Shown in pieces: positions 43,225 through 55,500 of a stretch of 64,000 nucleotides of DNA (within the stretch, counting starts at the first letter, position 1; each line of letters begins with the position of its first letter). A program made the position numbers and the translations under genes. The notes beneath the pieces were generated by a model. It had not been told where the DNA came from, made no database searches, and was given only the letters and a program-made list of their open reading frames with translations. Where the stretch lies: assembly GCA_014621425.1 (NCBI GenBank), contig JAANBB010000075.1:62001-126000 (forward strand), in the 5' to 3' direction. This DNA comes from Cylindrodendrum hubeiense. Lineage: Eukaryota; Ascomycota; Sordariomycetes; Hypocreales; Nectriaceae.

Positions 43225-46200
43225 TTAGTGGTAGCCCAACTCTGGGTTCGCTCTGAAATTACAACGGCATCGACATTCAGGTATAGGGCATTCGACATGT
43301 CGGGCGAACCACTGTCTCGCATGGTCCAAGTGCAGGACATGCTCACAGCGCAAGCAAAATGTCGGGAAGCGCCCGGCCATGCGGGTCTCCTCCTTCTCCC
43401 CTGGCTTGTCCGAGCGCGGCACGCCGACGACCTCGAGACAAACGACGCAACGGGGCAGATGGCGCCCGCAGTTGGGACAGCTGATGCCGGCGTTGATGCT
43501 GGTGGCGAGCAGCGGGTTGCGAGCCTCGAGGGCCGAGGGCGCGGGTGCGGCGGCGGCCTGCACGGCCGGGTTGCGGGTGTTTGCCAGGGAGGTCTCGGCA
43601 TCGCAGAAGACGCAGCGCAGGGCAATCTGGCGCGAGGGCGGCTTGAGGCTGGGGGTGCCGTCGCGCTTGGAGCGCTTCGTCGACTCGACATCGAACTTGG
43701 TGCGCTGGAAGAAGAGCTTGTGGCGCTGGAGGTGAGCGCGGTAGGCGTTGCGCCAGGCGCCGCAGCGGATGTCGTCGATATATCGGGGCGCGCAGATGGA
43801 GAGTACAAGCGTGGCGGTCTGGACGTCGTGGAATTTCTGGATGTAGCGGGCGAAGATGTCCACCATGGTCTCCGAGATGCCGGTTAGGACGATGCCCTCG
43901 ATGTCTCCATCTGTCACGGCCCGGTTTACCTGCTCCTTCAACCATGCGGCGAGCTGGTCATCGTCGAGATTACGGACGGCGACATAAGCACGGTCCGACA
44001 AGGGGAGTGAAGGCTGGTTAGCGATGGCGGCCCAGTCACCCGTCGCAATCAGAGACGAGATGGCACGGAGATAGGGGTCTGTCTTGGACGCCACGGCCTC
44101 GTCAAAGTCAAGCTGCTCTTCGGCAGGCTTCTTATCCCCACGGCCCATAAGTTGCAGGGCCAAAGAAACGAAGAGCAACTCCGGATGCGCTGTGCTCGCC
44201 TTCTTGAGGATATGGATAGCTTGCTTGGTGTCGCCCCGAAAAAGGGCTCGAGCAGCGGCCATGGTGTGGATCGTCGTCGGATACTCGGGGTCTGGCTTGC
44301 GATTGCGACCCTTGGGGTCATGTTTCTCCGAGTCGCCCCAACCGCAAATCTCGAGGCACAATTGCCGATGGTGAGGATACTTAGTCGATGCTCCGTCAAA
44401 TTTAGGTAGATGGTGTTTTTTGCAGAATGTTCCAATGCTGCGCTCCCAAGTGGATCGATCTGGTAGTGATGCTCCAGAGGGTAGTCTCAATCCAGGATTC
44501 CGACCTGTCGGTGGTTAGCAGTGTGCAGACCATTTGAAAGCTTTACACCTTACCAAGGTTATTGGTCCATATAGAGTAGACACCCAAATAACTGAGGTCT
44601 ATACTTGAGAGAATCAAACCGCCGTCATCTGCAATATCCTCGGCACCTGGGAAGGGTTAGTTACAGTTTAAATACGAGGCCAGCCGGTCAACTCACTTGC
44701 AATCCAATCCCACACATATTTGACCCAAGGATCGTCTGCGACGATGTCTCTGTTTGCAACGGCATCGAAGAGGTACTTCTCCTTGGCACGCAAGAGCATG
44801 GTATGGTCAAGGACACATTGCGCCTCTCGTGGTAGACCTTCTACCTCCGCCAGAGACGTCAATAGGGCGTCGTGAATCTCGCGGCATGAGCCCAAACTAT
44901 CTGAAGCTAGAGTTAACTTGCTAGTCTCAGATTGGACCATCTTGGTGTCGCCAACGCGCGGCTTCACTCCGTTCACTGAGGCCGACGGCTTAAACTCGTC
45001 GTGGGCAAATGCCCGCAATGCCCGCATCTTGGCGCCAACAGCTGGGGCGCTGTGGAATTCTTCCGGTAATGGATTTGCAGTCGCTACAATATCATCAATC
45101 GTTATTGACGAGAGAGTTTTGGACTTCAGCGCGGTTTCTACATCTGCCCTGATCTTGGCACTCTCAGGTCCAAACAGAGCAACCTCTGCTAAGCTCTGCT
45201 CTATGAGAAGAGGTCCCAGCATCCCAGAGGCTTGGGATGGTTCGAATTCCATCATGCTGTGATATGGAGCACCCTCTGCGCAAGGTTAGAGGCATGATCC
45301 TGTGGAGGATCCTGTGGAGGGGGTCATGTTACGCACCTTCTAGTCCACGATGGGGTGCCTGCCACGGCACAAGCTTGAAGACGTGATCAGCGGTATTAGA
45401 CGGCTGTTCCAAAATATCAAAGTTGCCATTTGCCCGTAGCACCAGCAACCTTGGTCGTAAGACAGTCGACCCTAGAGGGATCCAGTCGAAGGCAACTATC
45501 CGGTCATTCTTTCTTGACGTCTCCACGTAGGAAACATCCATTTCATGTGATTTCTGGACTTGCAGGAGCTCGGGACCACTTTCTGCGAGGGCCGTCGGGT
45601 TCTCCTTGTTGGTTTGCAAAACTTTGAGCTGGCCGGTGCGTGACAGAACAGCAAGTAAGCCACAGTGATCACGGGAATACTTGAGTGAGCGGATGAGGGA
45701 ATGTTTGCCCTCTGCCAAAAAGGGATCGGAGTCGGTCTCAATAACGCGATCAAGTCGCAGGGCTCCTCCCCATGGAAGGTCATCTTCGTCAACTGCCTGC
45801 AAGTAGTCATGAGAGGCCACTGGCCTTGAGGTAGCACGCCTATCCCATATCACGATTCCGGGGTGGTCAAGGGCAGATGAAGCGAAATAGTTCGGGTCAT
45901 TGTCGACTGTAAGGTTATTATTGCATTTCGTTTGGAAAGTGATGACACTTCCAGGATCTGTCGTTCAGAGTGATTTAGGTTAGCCAGCTAGGATATATCT
46001 GTGGCTTCATGAGAGTCCCTTACCTCGAAGATCGTGAATTCGTAGTCCCTGAGCCTTGATACCAACCACGAGGGTTTGGGGGCTGTCTTCGAAAAACTTG
46101 ACGCTCGAAACCGAAACGCTAGGCTCGAGGCGGTACTTGGGATCTGTAATGTTGGCTGCATCCAAGGGGAAACCTTTGGTATTCTTGTCCAGTGACGATA

Positions 46201-46603
46201 AGCGGCTGACGTCCCAAACGTGCAGGCACTGATCCATGCGAACGCGATCGAGGCCAACCGCCAACAGCCCTGTAGTGTTGAAAGCCACAGCTTGGCAGGT
46301 GCGGGACATCTTGAGGCTGAGTTCGACATAGGCATTAGAACCATCGTCGATCTTGAGCAGATTCACGATGCCAGTCCCGGTGCCGACAGCCAGAAGCCCC
46401 GGGTTGGTCGGGGACCAGTCGTATGTCGTCAGGGGAGGAACATCATCATGGCGGTTGACCTTTTTGTAATCAAACCTGCCGGCACGCGCGTGCCCAGTCG
46501 GTTCATATACCTGGACGACACGATGTTGGAGGTTGATGTGGATGAAGCTATCGACGGAGGATTGGGTACACCACTTGACCAGGCCAGGCTCTGGTCGATC
46601 CAT
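43225..46603 (-). CDS. SEA4: SEA/GATOR2 complex subunit Mio (Sea4)
   Basis: Five exons on the minus strand: 46603-46024, 45957-45337, 45275-44697, 44646-44554 and 44504-43225; introns 66, 61, 50 and 49 nt, each in phase 1. The product is 1050 residues, the usual size for Mio/Sea4. The N-terminal half is a WD40 propeller (TYDWSPTNPGLLAVGTGTG, LKMSRTCQAVAFN, LHVWDVSRL, VVGIKAQGLRIHDLR, IVIWDRRATSRPV). The middle is an alpha-solenoid, and the C-terminus a zinc-ribbon/RING-like module with paired cysteines (CVFCD, CPNCGRHLPRCVVC, FCLRCEHVLH, then CPIPECRCRC). Mio is part of the vacuolar-membrane complex that activates TORC1 in response to amino acids. Divergent from EFG1. Confidence 0.88.
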
Positions 46604-47192
46604 GGTTGAGAGATATCACTTGAAGCCAGAGGCTTCTAAAATGAGAAGACGTGTGGGATTTCCAGCCAAGAGACGATTGTCTGCGGCGACAGCTGCGTGT
46701 CTGCGATGATCGAGTATGCCGGCAGGATATGAGCGTCACCCTGTTGATCAGGCGACAGCTCTCAGGGGAACAGGGTTCGGGGAGAGGGACGCGGACAACT
46801 CAGGTGATAGATCTGTCTAGAAGCCGCAATCGGGAGCCATTGGGGGTGAAGGACATGTATCGCATGGCTTCTCAGTGAGTTGCGGCTCAAGGCGGAGAGT
46901 TGGCCGAGGCGGTCATTGGTCATCCAGCTCCCACACATCAGCTTTGAAGTCTGGAGTAGCGCCCTCACCAAAAGGCGCCCCGCCACCGAGGAAAGAACGC
47001 TAGTCTTGATTTGGTCACCGCTGATAAGATATGGATTCGGCAGATCAATTCTTCCTTCCTCCCCGCCAGCCAGAAAAAAAGTTCCCGTCGCTCAGCTACT
47101 GGCACTACCTTGTACAAGTCACCGACGCCAATCTCAGGCTGTACACACATCTCGACGACATTTCACGGCACGGCAAGCATCACAAATATACC
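46604..47192. promoter_or_regulatory. Divergent promoter region, Mio / EFG1
   Basis: 589 bp between two divergent starts, with no recognisable element that I trust and no coding sequence. Confidence 0.5.
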
Positions 47193-48140
47193 ATGGGGAA
47201 AAGAGATTTTGCCCAAGTCGGATCGCCCGAGCACGGCTCTCCCGAACCGGATTCCTCCGGCCCGTTCAAGAAGCAGAGGCAAGGCGCCAGCTCCAAGAAC
47301 CGACCGAACGAGGGAAGCTCCCAATATGCAAGGAAGCGCGCGCGCAACATCGACCGCCTCTTGAGCCGGAACCAAGACTTGCCTGCCAATGTCCGCAATG
47401 ATCTCGAACGCGAACTGGCCGCGCACAAGACCACCGTCTCCGAAAAGGCCTTCCAGAAGAAACGAAGCGCCATGATCGGCAAATATCACATGGTCCGCTT
47501 TTTTGGTAAGTGGTTCCTGATGGAACCACATTAGTTATGGGATGCTTACACGCAAGACATAGAACGAAAGAAGGCCATGCGACTGGCGAAACAGGTCCGG
47601 AAAAGGCTACAGCAAAGCAACTCCCCGGAGGAGACGGAGGAGCTGAAGCGACATCTGCACATTGCGGAAGTGGACGAGGCATACACCCAGAGTTTCCCGC
47701 ATCTAGAAACATACGTCAGTCTGTACAAGTCCGAGACGACCAAGGATGACAACGACGAGGACAAGGCTGCCAAGACGAAGGCGTTGTTGGAAGCCGAGCG
47801 GCCGCCCATGTGGTCGACGATAGAGGAGGCAATGAAGCAAGGCCCCTCTGTTTTGCGAATGGTGCGGGAAAGGCGGACGTCGGCTGAGGCGCAAGCCGGA
47901 AGCAAGCCGGAGCGCAAGCAACGCCAACAGAAACCGGCCACGACACAGACACAGAACAGGCCGGATGCGAAGGCGCAGCCGACACAGCAGAAGAATGAAA
48001 AGGCGGCGCTGCAAAAGAACGGCGACGGCGACGCGCCGGCCAATATGAACAGGAGGGAGCGCAGACGACTGATGCGCGAGACTGGGACGGCGGGCAACAA
48101 CGACGACAGCGACGACGGTGGCTTTTTCGAGGAGGGCTAA
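47193..48140 (+). CDS. EFG1: rRNA-processing protein EFG1
   Basis: Exons 47193-47505 and 47563-48140 (57-nt intron, donor GTAAGT, split Glu codon) give 296 residues. Nucleolar small-subunit processome factor for 18S rRNA maturation. Family features: the basic [20 protein letters not shown] stretch near the N-terminus, [21 protein letters not shown], then [16 protein letters not shown], and [21 protein letters not shown], which together define the EFG1 domain. After residue 190 it becomes Gln/Lys/Ala-rich and disordered, ending in an acidic tail ([12 protein letters not shown]). The start at the MGKRDF ATG is preceded by other in-frame codons but gives the family-typical length. Some upstream AUGs exist, so translation start is only likely. 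Confidence 0.9.
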
Positions 48141-49135
48141 GGAACGGAGCAGAAAAGTTGGTTTGCATGTGGCCTGCAAATTGTACATGGTGTCAGGCAG
48201 CGGCGTTATCATTTGCATGTTGGTAGATACCCCCAGTGGTTGGCCGACTCGGCTGAACAACGAAACGTCATCGAGCGTCCATTGTCATCCGTCCCCTCTC
48301 AAGCATGCCTGCATCAGACCCTCGTCGATCACCCCAGACATCCCGAATGAGCAATTAGCCCAGGGGATCCAACGCAACCGTCGACATAATATTTTATGAT
48401 TTCTTTTAGGGCGTCGTGTTGAGGTTGAGGTTGAGGTGCAGGAGATAGGTAGCGAGCCACTTCCAGATACCTACCTACCTTACCTACCTGAGTTACATAG
48501 TACCTAGTTAGAGCCCGCCTAGGCCGGGCTGCGGGGCGAGCGAGCTGCATGTGACTTCACATGTTCGTACAAATGCATACAATCCTCTTTTTGATTCTAT
48601 ATTCTTCAACGTCCAACTGCCTGGCGCAAGCGAAACGGGAGAGAGAGCCTTTGAATCGGCCTTGCCCCGCCGGTGTTGGCCGACTCCAGCGTCCTCACAG
48701 CCCGGTCAGTTCCTACCTATCCAACCCACCCGGGCCGCGACCACACCGTACAGCCTCGTCCATGACCTCGACGTCCTGCAGCAGCCGACATATAACTTAT
48801 GTCGACTTTGGATTATCTCCTCGTCCCATTCGTAGCCTTCGGGAGGCCCTCCACCAGACCCCTCCAGGCTCCTCAATCCTAGGCCCTTCGATCCTAGGCC
48901 CCTCAATCATAGGCCCCTCAATCCTACGCGCCCAACATCCATCCCGCCCACCCTCTCAAGCCCATGCATGGGTTGGATGGTGAGCAACTGCCTACATCGT
49001 CGCGCTCGCCCGGCTATATCTATCTCAACATCCCCACCCATTGGTGCCCTCTCCCATCAACTCCCTGGCAGCCTCTTGGCTTTTTCCTGCCTTACTCTGC
49101 ACAGTGCAACCCAACTCACACCCACACGAACGGCC
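48141..49135. promoter_or_regulatory. Intergenic region between EFG1 and the dsRBD-like gene
   Basis: 995 bp, both genes on the plus strand. It holds a TACC-rich tract (48468-48488) and a 15-bp minisatellite (48872-48931) about 205 bp upstream of the next start. No coding sequence supported. Confidence 0.5.
48872..48931. repeat. 15-bp minisatellite, four units
   Basis: Consensus CTCAATCCTAGGCCC; units at 48872, 48887, 48902 and 48917 with one to three differences each. In the promoter-proximal region of the dsRBD-like gene. Confidence 0.85.
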
Positions 49136-50326
49136 ATGGTTCCTTACACAAAGGAATCACAAAGCGTCGCGCCCATCGACCTGGACGTCTTGGAATCCCA
49201 TCTCAAAACCTGGAAGTCTTGGGAGAAAGATCACGACAGGCCCATGCCCTTCAGCCCTGCTCAACGAGCCGCACTAGCAATCCTCACTCTGCCAAACGCA
49301 GAGCCGGACATGGACGATCACAACTACATCGGCGAGCTCAATGGAAAGTCCTGTCCTGATGTTTTGCGATTGCCTTGAACGAGGTCACTAACACGGCCGA
49401 ATGACTTAGAATTAATGCAAAAGAAAAACAATGGCATGCTGTTCAAGCCCGACGAGGAAGAGCTAACTATCAAGGCCACTGGCCAGAGGCGCTTCCGCAC
49501 TTGGTACCAACTTCCCAGGGTCCGCGGCAAGTTTCCCAGGGTGGGTTATGGATACGCCGCCGGTGAGGAGGCTCCCACATTCTCGCAGAAAAAGGTACGT
49601 TGTTAGCAACGCGGCTTGTCGATGTCCAGCTGTTGATGGTCGGGATAGAAGGCGAGGCAGTTCGCGGCGCAGCAGACCCTTGCGTGGCTGAAGAGATCTT
49701 CAGCTTCGGATTCTTCTCCCGATAGCCACGATGATGAGACAGACAATGAGGAGGAGTCAGGGGATGAAAGTGGCGAGGGTGGCGGCGATGACAATGGCAT
49801 TGGCAATGGCAATAGCAGTTGCCGTAACGAGTCCAAAGCCAAGGCCAAGGCCAATGACGATGGCAAAAGCAAAGCCGACCACCCGCCGCCCTCAACGCAA
49901 AACTCCCCTGAGTACAAGAAGCTCAAGATCGAGGATGCCGAGGTACAAGATGGAGCACCCATTGTCACTTCACCACTGTGGAACAACCAATTTGTCAAGG
50001 TATCACTCAACGACATTGACGAAAACGACGGTGAAGAAGGTCCGTCCCTCTTCAAGCGTATCGAGATAAAATGCAAGACGATGGGCATCGACCCTCCGAG
50101 GTACAACATCTCTTTGGAGGCCGGCGGCTGGGGTGGTCGGCCATCCTTCTGGACCGATGGGCGGATGCCAGGAGACCTGGGCCTGGTCAAAAATGCCCCG
50201 AATAAGGCCAAGGCCAAGGTCGAGATGGCAGAGCAGGTACTTACGTGGCTGGTCACTGAGGAACAGGGCCGGAGAAGGGATGTCGGCCTGATGTTGGGGG
50301 ATATGATTAATGCGCTCCAGACCTGA
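49136..50326 (+). CDS. Protein with two dsRBD-like units, function unknown
   Basis: Exons 49136-49343, 49410-49594 and 49649-50326 would give 356 residues. Intron 2 is canonical (GTACGT...TAG). Intron 1 has a good branch (CTAAC at 49388-49392) and acceptor, but the donor that keeps frame is G|GAAAGT at 49344, not GT; this is detailed as a finding. The protein appears to contain two double-stranded-RNA-binding-like folds: first, DDHNYIGELNELMQKKNNG with RTWYQLPRV and the helix KKARQFAAQQTLAWL; second, SLFKRIEIKCKTMGIDPPRY, with helix KAKVEMAEQVLTWLV. They are joined by an acidic, Gly/Asn-rich linker (residues about 150-235). A helix-sheet-helix with an AA[QK] turn is the dsRBD hallmark, but similarity is weak. 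No catalytic domain. Role unknown. Confidence 0.72.
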
Positions 50327-50483
50327 TATTATGGTAATTGCACAGAATGGGCGGCCAATTTGACATTGAAGATGGAGAGATTTTGGCTGGGCCATTTTCA
50401 TTATGGATAACATGGTAGTTTGCGGTAATGCCGAACATGGCGGCATCTTTTTTTGTTTTGATTATTAGGGGTATATCTCTGCA
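50327..50483. other. Convergent 3' intergenic region, dsRBD-like gene / TPT1
   Basis: 157 bp between two stop codons, with a short T-tract at 50450-50455. Nothing else seen. Confidence 0.4.
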
Positions 50484-51540
50484 TCATGGGCCATGTCGAC
50501 CTCCCCGTCCTCCCCGTCCCCCCTGTGCCCCTCGTCCTCCTCTTCCTCCTCCCCGTCCCTTTCCCATGGGTGGGTTGATCTTAATACCCGCAGGCAAATC
50601 CGCCACCCACTCGCCGTCCTGCCACAGCACGCCCACGTCCATCTGCCGCCCCGTTACCATCTTGAAATAGCGCGAGCTCAGCACGCCCTCCGCGTCGCCC
50701 TCAGTCAACAGCACGTCGTTGTCACTCTTCCACCACTTGACGCCGTCCCGCAGGCTCGCCTCGACGTCGATCTCGATGATGAGCTCCGCGTCCTTGCGCA
50801 TGCCGCTCACTACGCCATCCTCGGGCGTCCCCGTCGAGCAGTGTACATGGTTGCGTCCCATGACCTTAAGCCCACCCGACTCGACAATCTTGGACCAGAA
50901 GTAAAAGTACGTCCCGTGGAGGATGCGCGAGGGCACGTTGCCTTCGTCGATGGTAATGGGGGAGAGCAGGGCGGCCGACTCCAGCTTGATGGAGTGGCCC
51001 TGGTTGGCGCGGATGAGATAGTCGGCGGCATCTGCGCTGCCCGTCGAGGTGGCGGCGTCGGTGCCAGGGTTGAGCTTGAGGGAGAAGCGCTGTTTGTCAT
51101 TGGAGCTGACGATGGATTGGACGTCGGCGAGTGTGACGTTCAGAGACTTCACCGGGCCCCAGGCGAGCTGCGAAGATGGTATTAGACTGAGTTCTTGTAG
51201 CCAAGGCGAATAGCATTCCACGATATGAGAGTGCGAACGGGCGGCCACTCGACCGCAATCACACTCGTTACACCAGAAAGAAGCCGTTTCTAGTCTCACT
51301 TACCACTTGATCCAACGGCGCATATCCCTCCTCATCGAGCTTGATCTTCGCATTGTCCGCCTGATGCCGCAGCAACTTGGACAGCGCTTTGGACACCAGC
51401 ACCTCGCGGCTCTGTCCACCGCCTCCTCCTTTGCCGCGGCCACTTCCTCTCTTCTCCCGCTCCGCCTTGCCGAGCACCCTGTCCTCGAGCACTTCATACG
51501 CCCGCTCCGACGTTCCTGCTTCTTGCGATTCCCCCGCCAT
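50484..51540 (-). CDS. TPT1: tRNA 2'-phosphotransferase TPT1 with RGG-type tail
   Basis: Exons 51540-51304 and 51167-50484 (136-nt intron, donor GTAAGT, phase 0) give 306 residues. Tpt1/KptA removes the splice-junction 2'-phosphate from tRNA with NAD+ as acceptor, the last step of fungal tRNA splicing. Visible signature: LSKLLRHQADN (the Arg-His pair), YLIRANQGHSIKLE (catalytic Arg and QGHS), ILHGTYFYFWSKI, GRNHVHCST, and GMRKDAELIIEIDVEASL with the conserved Arg. Unusual: an RGG-rich C-terminal tail (GKGRGGGRGGRGAQGG and following) plus a Gly-rich N-terminal stretch (GSGRGKGGGGG). An upstream in-frame ATG at 51705 would add 55 residues, possibly a targeting extension; I prefer 51540. Confidence 0.9.
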
Positions 51541-52538
51541 TCTGACTAGGTGAGAATTGCGCTGGTGGGTCTTGAAGTGCTTTACAGATTGATAATGTGG
51601 CGCTGAAGTGCGGAATGCGGCGATGTCTCGCAAGAAAACTGGCGATGTGGTGAGGTGCCTCAACCAAGTTCGCAATGTCGCTCTTATTAAGTAGGTGGAG
51701 AGCATCTGTCTGAGGGTGAGAGCTGAGGCTTCTTGAGCTGCCTAAGGTATGCTGTGGAGCCGCTGCGCCTGATGAGTCTCTGCCGGCCTGACTCAGCGCC
51801 ACAAGCGATTGAAAGTCAAGCCTTCGCTTCGGAAACCGAACAAACCTCCCAAGCACTCTGTTACTCGGTTCTAATGACGCAAAGAAAGCATTCTAAGATA
51901 GGAACGCGTCATCATGGATACGCAAGTCACGTAATAGCGTCAAAAAAGGACTCATTTCGTAGGCATGATGGATGGCATCCAAAAGAGCTACAGTGAGTCT
52001 ATACGAAGGAACAGGAAATATAAGCAAAATATTCGCCGACACAATGCATGTTGTTCATTAACCAAAAAGAAACGGATCTGCTTTATGCGACCCTCGCTAT
52101 ATCATACATTAACCTTAGTGCCAGTTACCCATGCCTAGAATGTCAACCCGTTCACTCCTATCCCCTATCCGACATGTCCTCAAAAGAAACCCAAGTGTGC
52201 CGTGTGCGTATTGAACCGCGCTCCCTCGGCCGTTCTGGATAACACCAGAAACACTTCAGTGCGAATACGATTCATCCTCCCCACCCCAAGTTTGTTCGTT
52301 TTTTTTTCTGCGCATGTGTATATATGTGGTAGAGCAGTTTTTGATGTACACGTCGTTGAACAGCGGCCCAAGTCTTCGGGAGGGTTGTTCGTCGTGAATC
52401 GTCAAGCCGAATGAAGTTGAAGGCGAAAATAATCCGGAATGTCCTCAAACGAGGAATACAAAAAATATGACGCCGGCGGAAGAAGCATAAAGTATGTATA
52501 GTAGTACAATCATAAATCGGTGCAAATCATCAAAAAGG
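51541..52538. promoter_or_regulatory. Intergenic region upstream of TPT1
   Basis: 998 bp between TPT1 start and the stop of the large disordered-protein gene to its right, both minus strand. A/T-richer 3' UTR-like sequence near 52000-52140 and 52420-52535. No gene supported. Confidence 0.5.
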
Positions 52539-55500
52539 TCATCTATAGCCGCCAGCAGCTGCAGAGGACTGTGTTATGGTGACGGTGCTGTCCCGGTTGG
52601 GCCTTCTGATCATGCTGCTGGTTCGACCCAACATCGACTGTCCCAGTGACATGTGGCGTTGTCCGCGCTCTTCGGTGATCCTTTCCGTCCCGTTGCTGCC
52701 CTCGCGATCTTGGCCCGATCTCTCTAGATACCGCCTTGGGGATGGTACGTTCGAGGTCAAAGGTGTGGCCAGTCGCGAGGGGTTCAGGTTGGAGGATGCA
52801 AATCTCCGGCGGGGAAGAGCCGATGATGCCAGGGTGTTGTTTTCAGATGCTTGGGGTTGGGAGGTTTGTTCGTGTGCCACACTGCGCATCGTGTTGAGAT
52901 CAGTGTGAGCCCGTGAAGGTGAGCGGAATATCGTTCGGTCCTCGTCATCTTCGCCGACAGTTCCCCGGCGGTTACGGACAAGCAGGGAAGTCCTTCGTCC
53001 TTCGTCCGGTTCCTCGGTGCCCGCCCGTCTAGTCCTCAGCAGTATAGTTGATCTTCTGCCGTCTTCTGGCTCCTCCGTGCCCGCACGGCGGGTTCTCGCC
53101 ACCAAGAGAGACGACCTCCGCTGAGAGATCGGCTCAAGTGGGGTTGATGGTGTCGAGGTGGTGGTTCGAGGCGCGGGCACAGTATTACCATTGAGGAGAT
53201 TGAGTCTCCTCTCCTCAAACTTTGACATGGTCCTAGGACTAGTATTGGACCTAGCCAGGTTTTGTTCGGCACTGATGCTCGGGCGACGTTGCGAGGCCAG
53301 CCCGGCGAAGGTCTTGTTCAAAGTCGGCGTTGTTGGTGTCTCGCTCGGTGCCGGAGCCGGAGCTGGAACCGGAGCTGGAGCTTGCACTGCCTGTTGCGTC
53401 CGGGGTTGAGTACGATCTTCACCCAAGGCAACACAAAGCTCTGTCAAGCTGCGGCAGACACTGTCTGCTTTCCGCCTCAACTGGCGGTCTGTAACGGTTG
53501 TCCCGGAACCAATGGTGCTAGCTCCGCTCGAGATCGGGCCAAGTTGACCAGGTGAGCCCATCATCGTCGAGAGTGCCATGGCATCGTTGGCGGCAGACTC
53601 AAGTGCTCTGTATACCTCTGCATCGAGGAGGTGTTTGGATTTGGTAAGGGCCGCATGAAGTAGCGGGTGAGCTTCCCTTTGAATAGATGTGATGCTCACT
53701 GTGTCAGTGACTTGGTTGTCATTTCCAGGTCGCTTTGGTGACGAAGAAATCGTTGTCATTGTTGTGGTTGCAGTGGGTGGCCGTTCATCCGATAGTCTCG
53801 ATACTGCTGCGCCAGACGTCGAAGGCAGTTTTCCTGTGAGCTCGAGGCGATGGATTCGGGATTTGAGGTCGTCAAGCTCATCCCATACTGTGGATGGGGC
53901 ATTTGTAGAGGTCGTGGATTCAGTTCCCTCAAGATTGCCTTGACTCGGTTCGGGCGCCGGTAATTGTTGTTGTTGTTGTTGTTGCTGTTGTTGGGGAGGA
54001 AAATCAAACGATCGAACCAGCGGGGATGAATTGTAGGCTTTGCTATGGCTATGTCCAGTAGGCGTCCTGAATGTAGGGCCTCTGGCCTGTGCCGTGGAGT
54101 TGTTCTCGGTTATCGACGATCGCCGGTGCGAGTGTGCAGAGTTATCGGACTCTTGGAAGGCCATGGATCGAGGCGTCACGGGTGGGCCGCGCACAGTAGA
54201 ACCGCCAGACCGCATCCGACTTGAGTCTTCTCCAGGGTGAGCTGAAGCAGCTTTTTCCCTCGCAAATGTTCGATAAGTGGACATACGGGACACTTCGCTT
54301 ACTCGATCATCATCGTAGTGTCGTTGGCGGGAGGTCTCTTGCTGGTCGGAAAGGCGTCGGCGGATCTGAGGAGGGGAAGTCGGTTTATAGGTCGGGACCA
54401 CGTTGGAGAGTGGTCGACGGTGGGAGCGTGTCACTCGTGACTGTTACGGTTAGCCCCGAGCAAAGAAATGGAATAGAGTGACGAATCGCAGATTCAGTGA
54501 CTGGTGAACGAGAATAGACAAAAGAATGGGAATCTCTGGTTTCTGAATGTGGAGTCTGTGAGGGATCGAGGCAGTGGCGGTTACAGGTCTGCATCTCTAG
54601 ACACACATGGCGCTAAGACAGACACTGAGAGACAATGTCTAGACACAAGAGAAAAATGACTTACCACTACACTCTGGGTCTCATCCGGAAGGTTTTCATC
54701 GGGCAGACGCCTGGATGACTCCTCCCGGGCAATCTTGAGAAAAACATCGCCGGTGTCGTCACCATCGAGGGTGTCGCGACGGCCCGAGCCGGAGGTGGCT
54801 GAAGGCGGAAAATCTCGATCAGCCCTCCCCTCGAGGGCGCGAAGAGTGCGGTCGTAGCTGGAGTCAAGAGGGTCATCCCCAAAATCGTAGTTGCGAGGCC
54901 TCGAAGGCATGTCGAGAGTCAGGCTCTTGCGAGAGCCAGAGGATCGGAAGGCTCGAATAGGCGGAACGCGAACAGGTGTTGACGTGGACGGCTGCGCGTT
55001 GTGGTTGGCGGGTGGTCGGTATGAAACTGGAGGACGGTGCGAGACGGATGCTCGCCTGTCATCGGGGGGGCTCGAGTTGGACAGCGTCCTGGTCAGGAGC
55101 AATTCTCGCTGCCCGGGGGGTGAGGAGTCCTTTGATGATCTTTCGAATGACGAGTGGGTAGCCTGGGCGGCCTCGACGGCCTGCAGGCGCTCCGTGTTCA
55201 GCGTGGGCGGCGGGCAAGAAGAGGTTGCTGCACCATTCGACCTGCGCGATGAGAGAGATCGCCGGCTCCGGGAACGAACGACAGCGGACGCAGAATGCGG
55301 GGATTCCAGATCAGCGACGTCCTGGCCGGGAGATGCGTAGGGGAGTGATGCGGGACGCCTAGCCTGGGTTGTCGGCTCAGCAACGGCGACGGGGGACTCG
55401 GGCTGGCAAGAGGAGGCCCGTGAGCGGGGTTGCAAGAGCGGCGGTGAGGCGATGGCGGCGATGGCGGCGGTGGGAGTCGAAGTTGCGGCTACCGGCGATG

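Noticed and set aside
53810..53850. LPSTSG in the large disordered protein, resembling a sortase LPXTG signal
   Set aside because: It is not LPXTG, and cell-wall sortase anchoring does not apply to this fungal intracellular-type protein.
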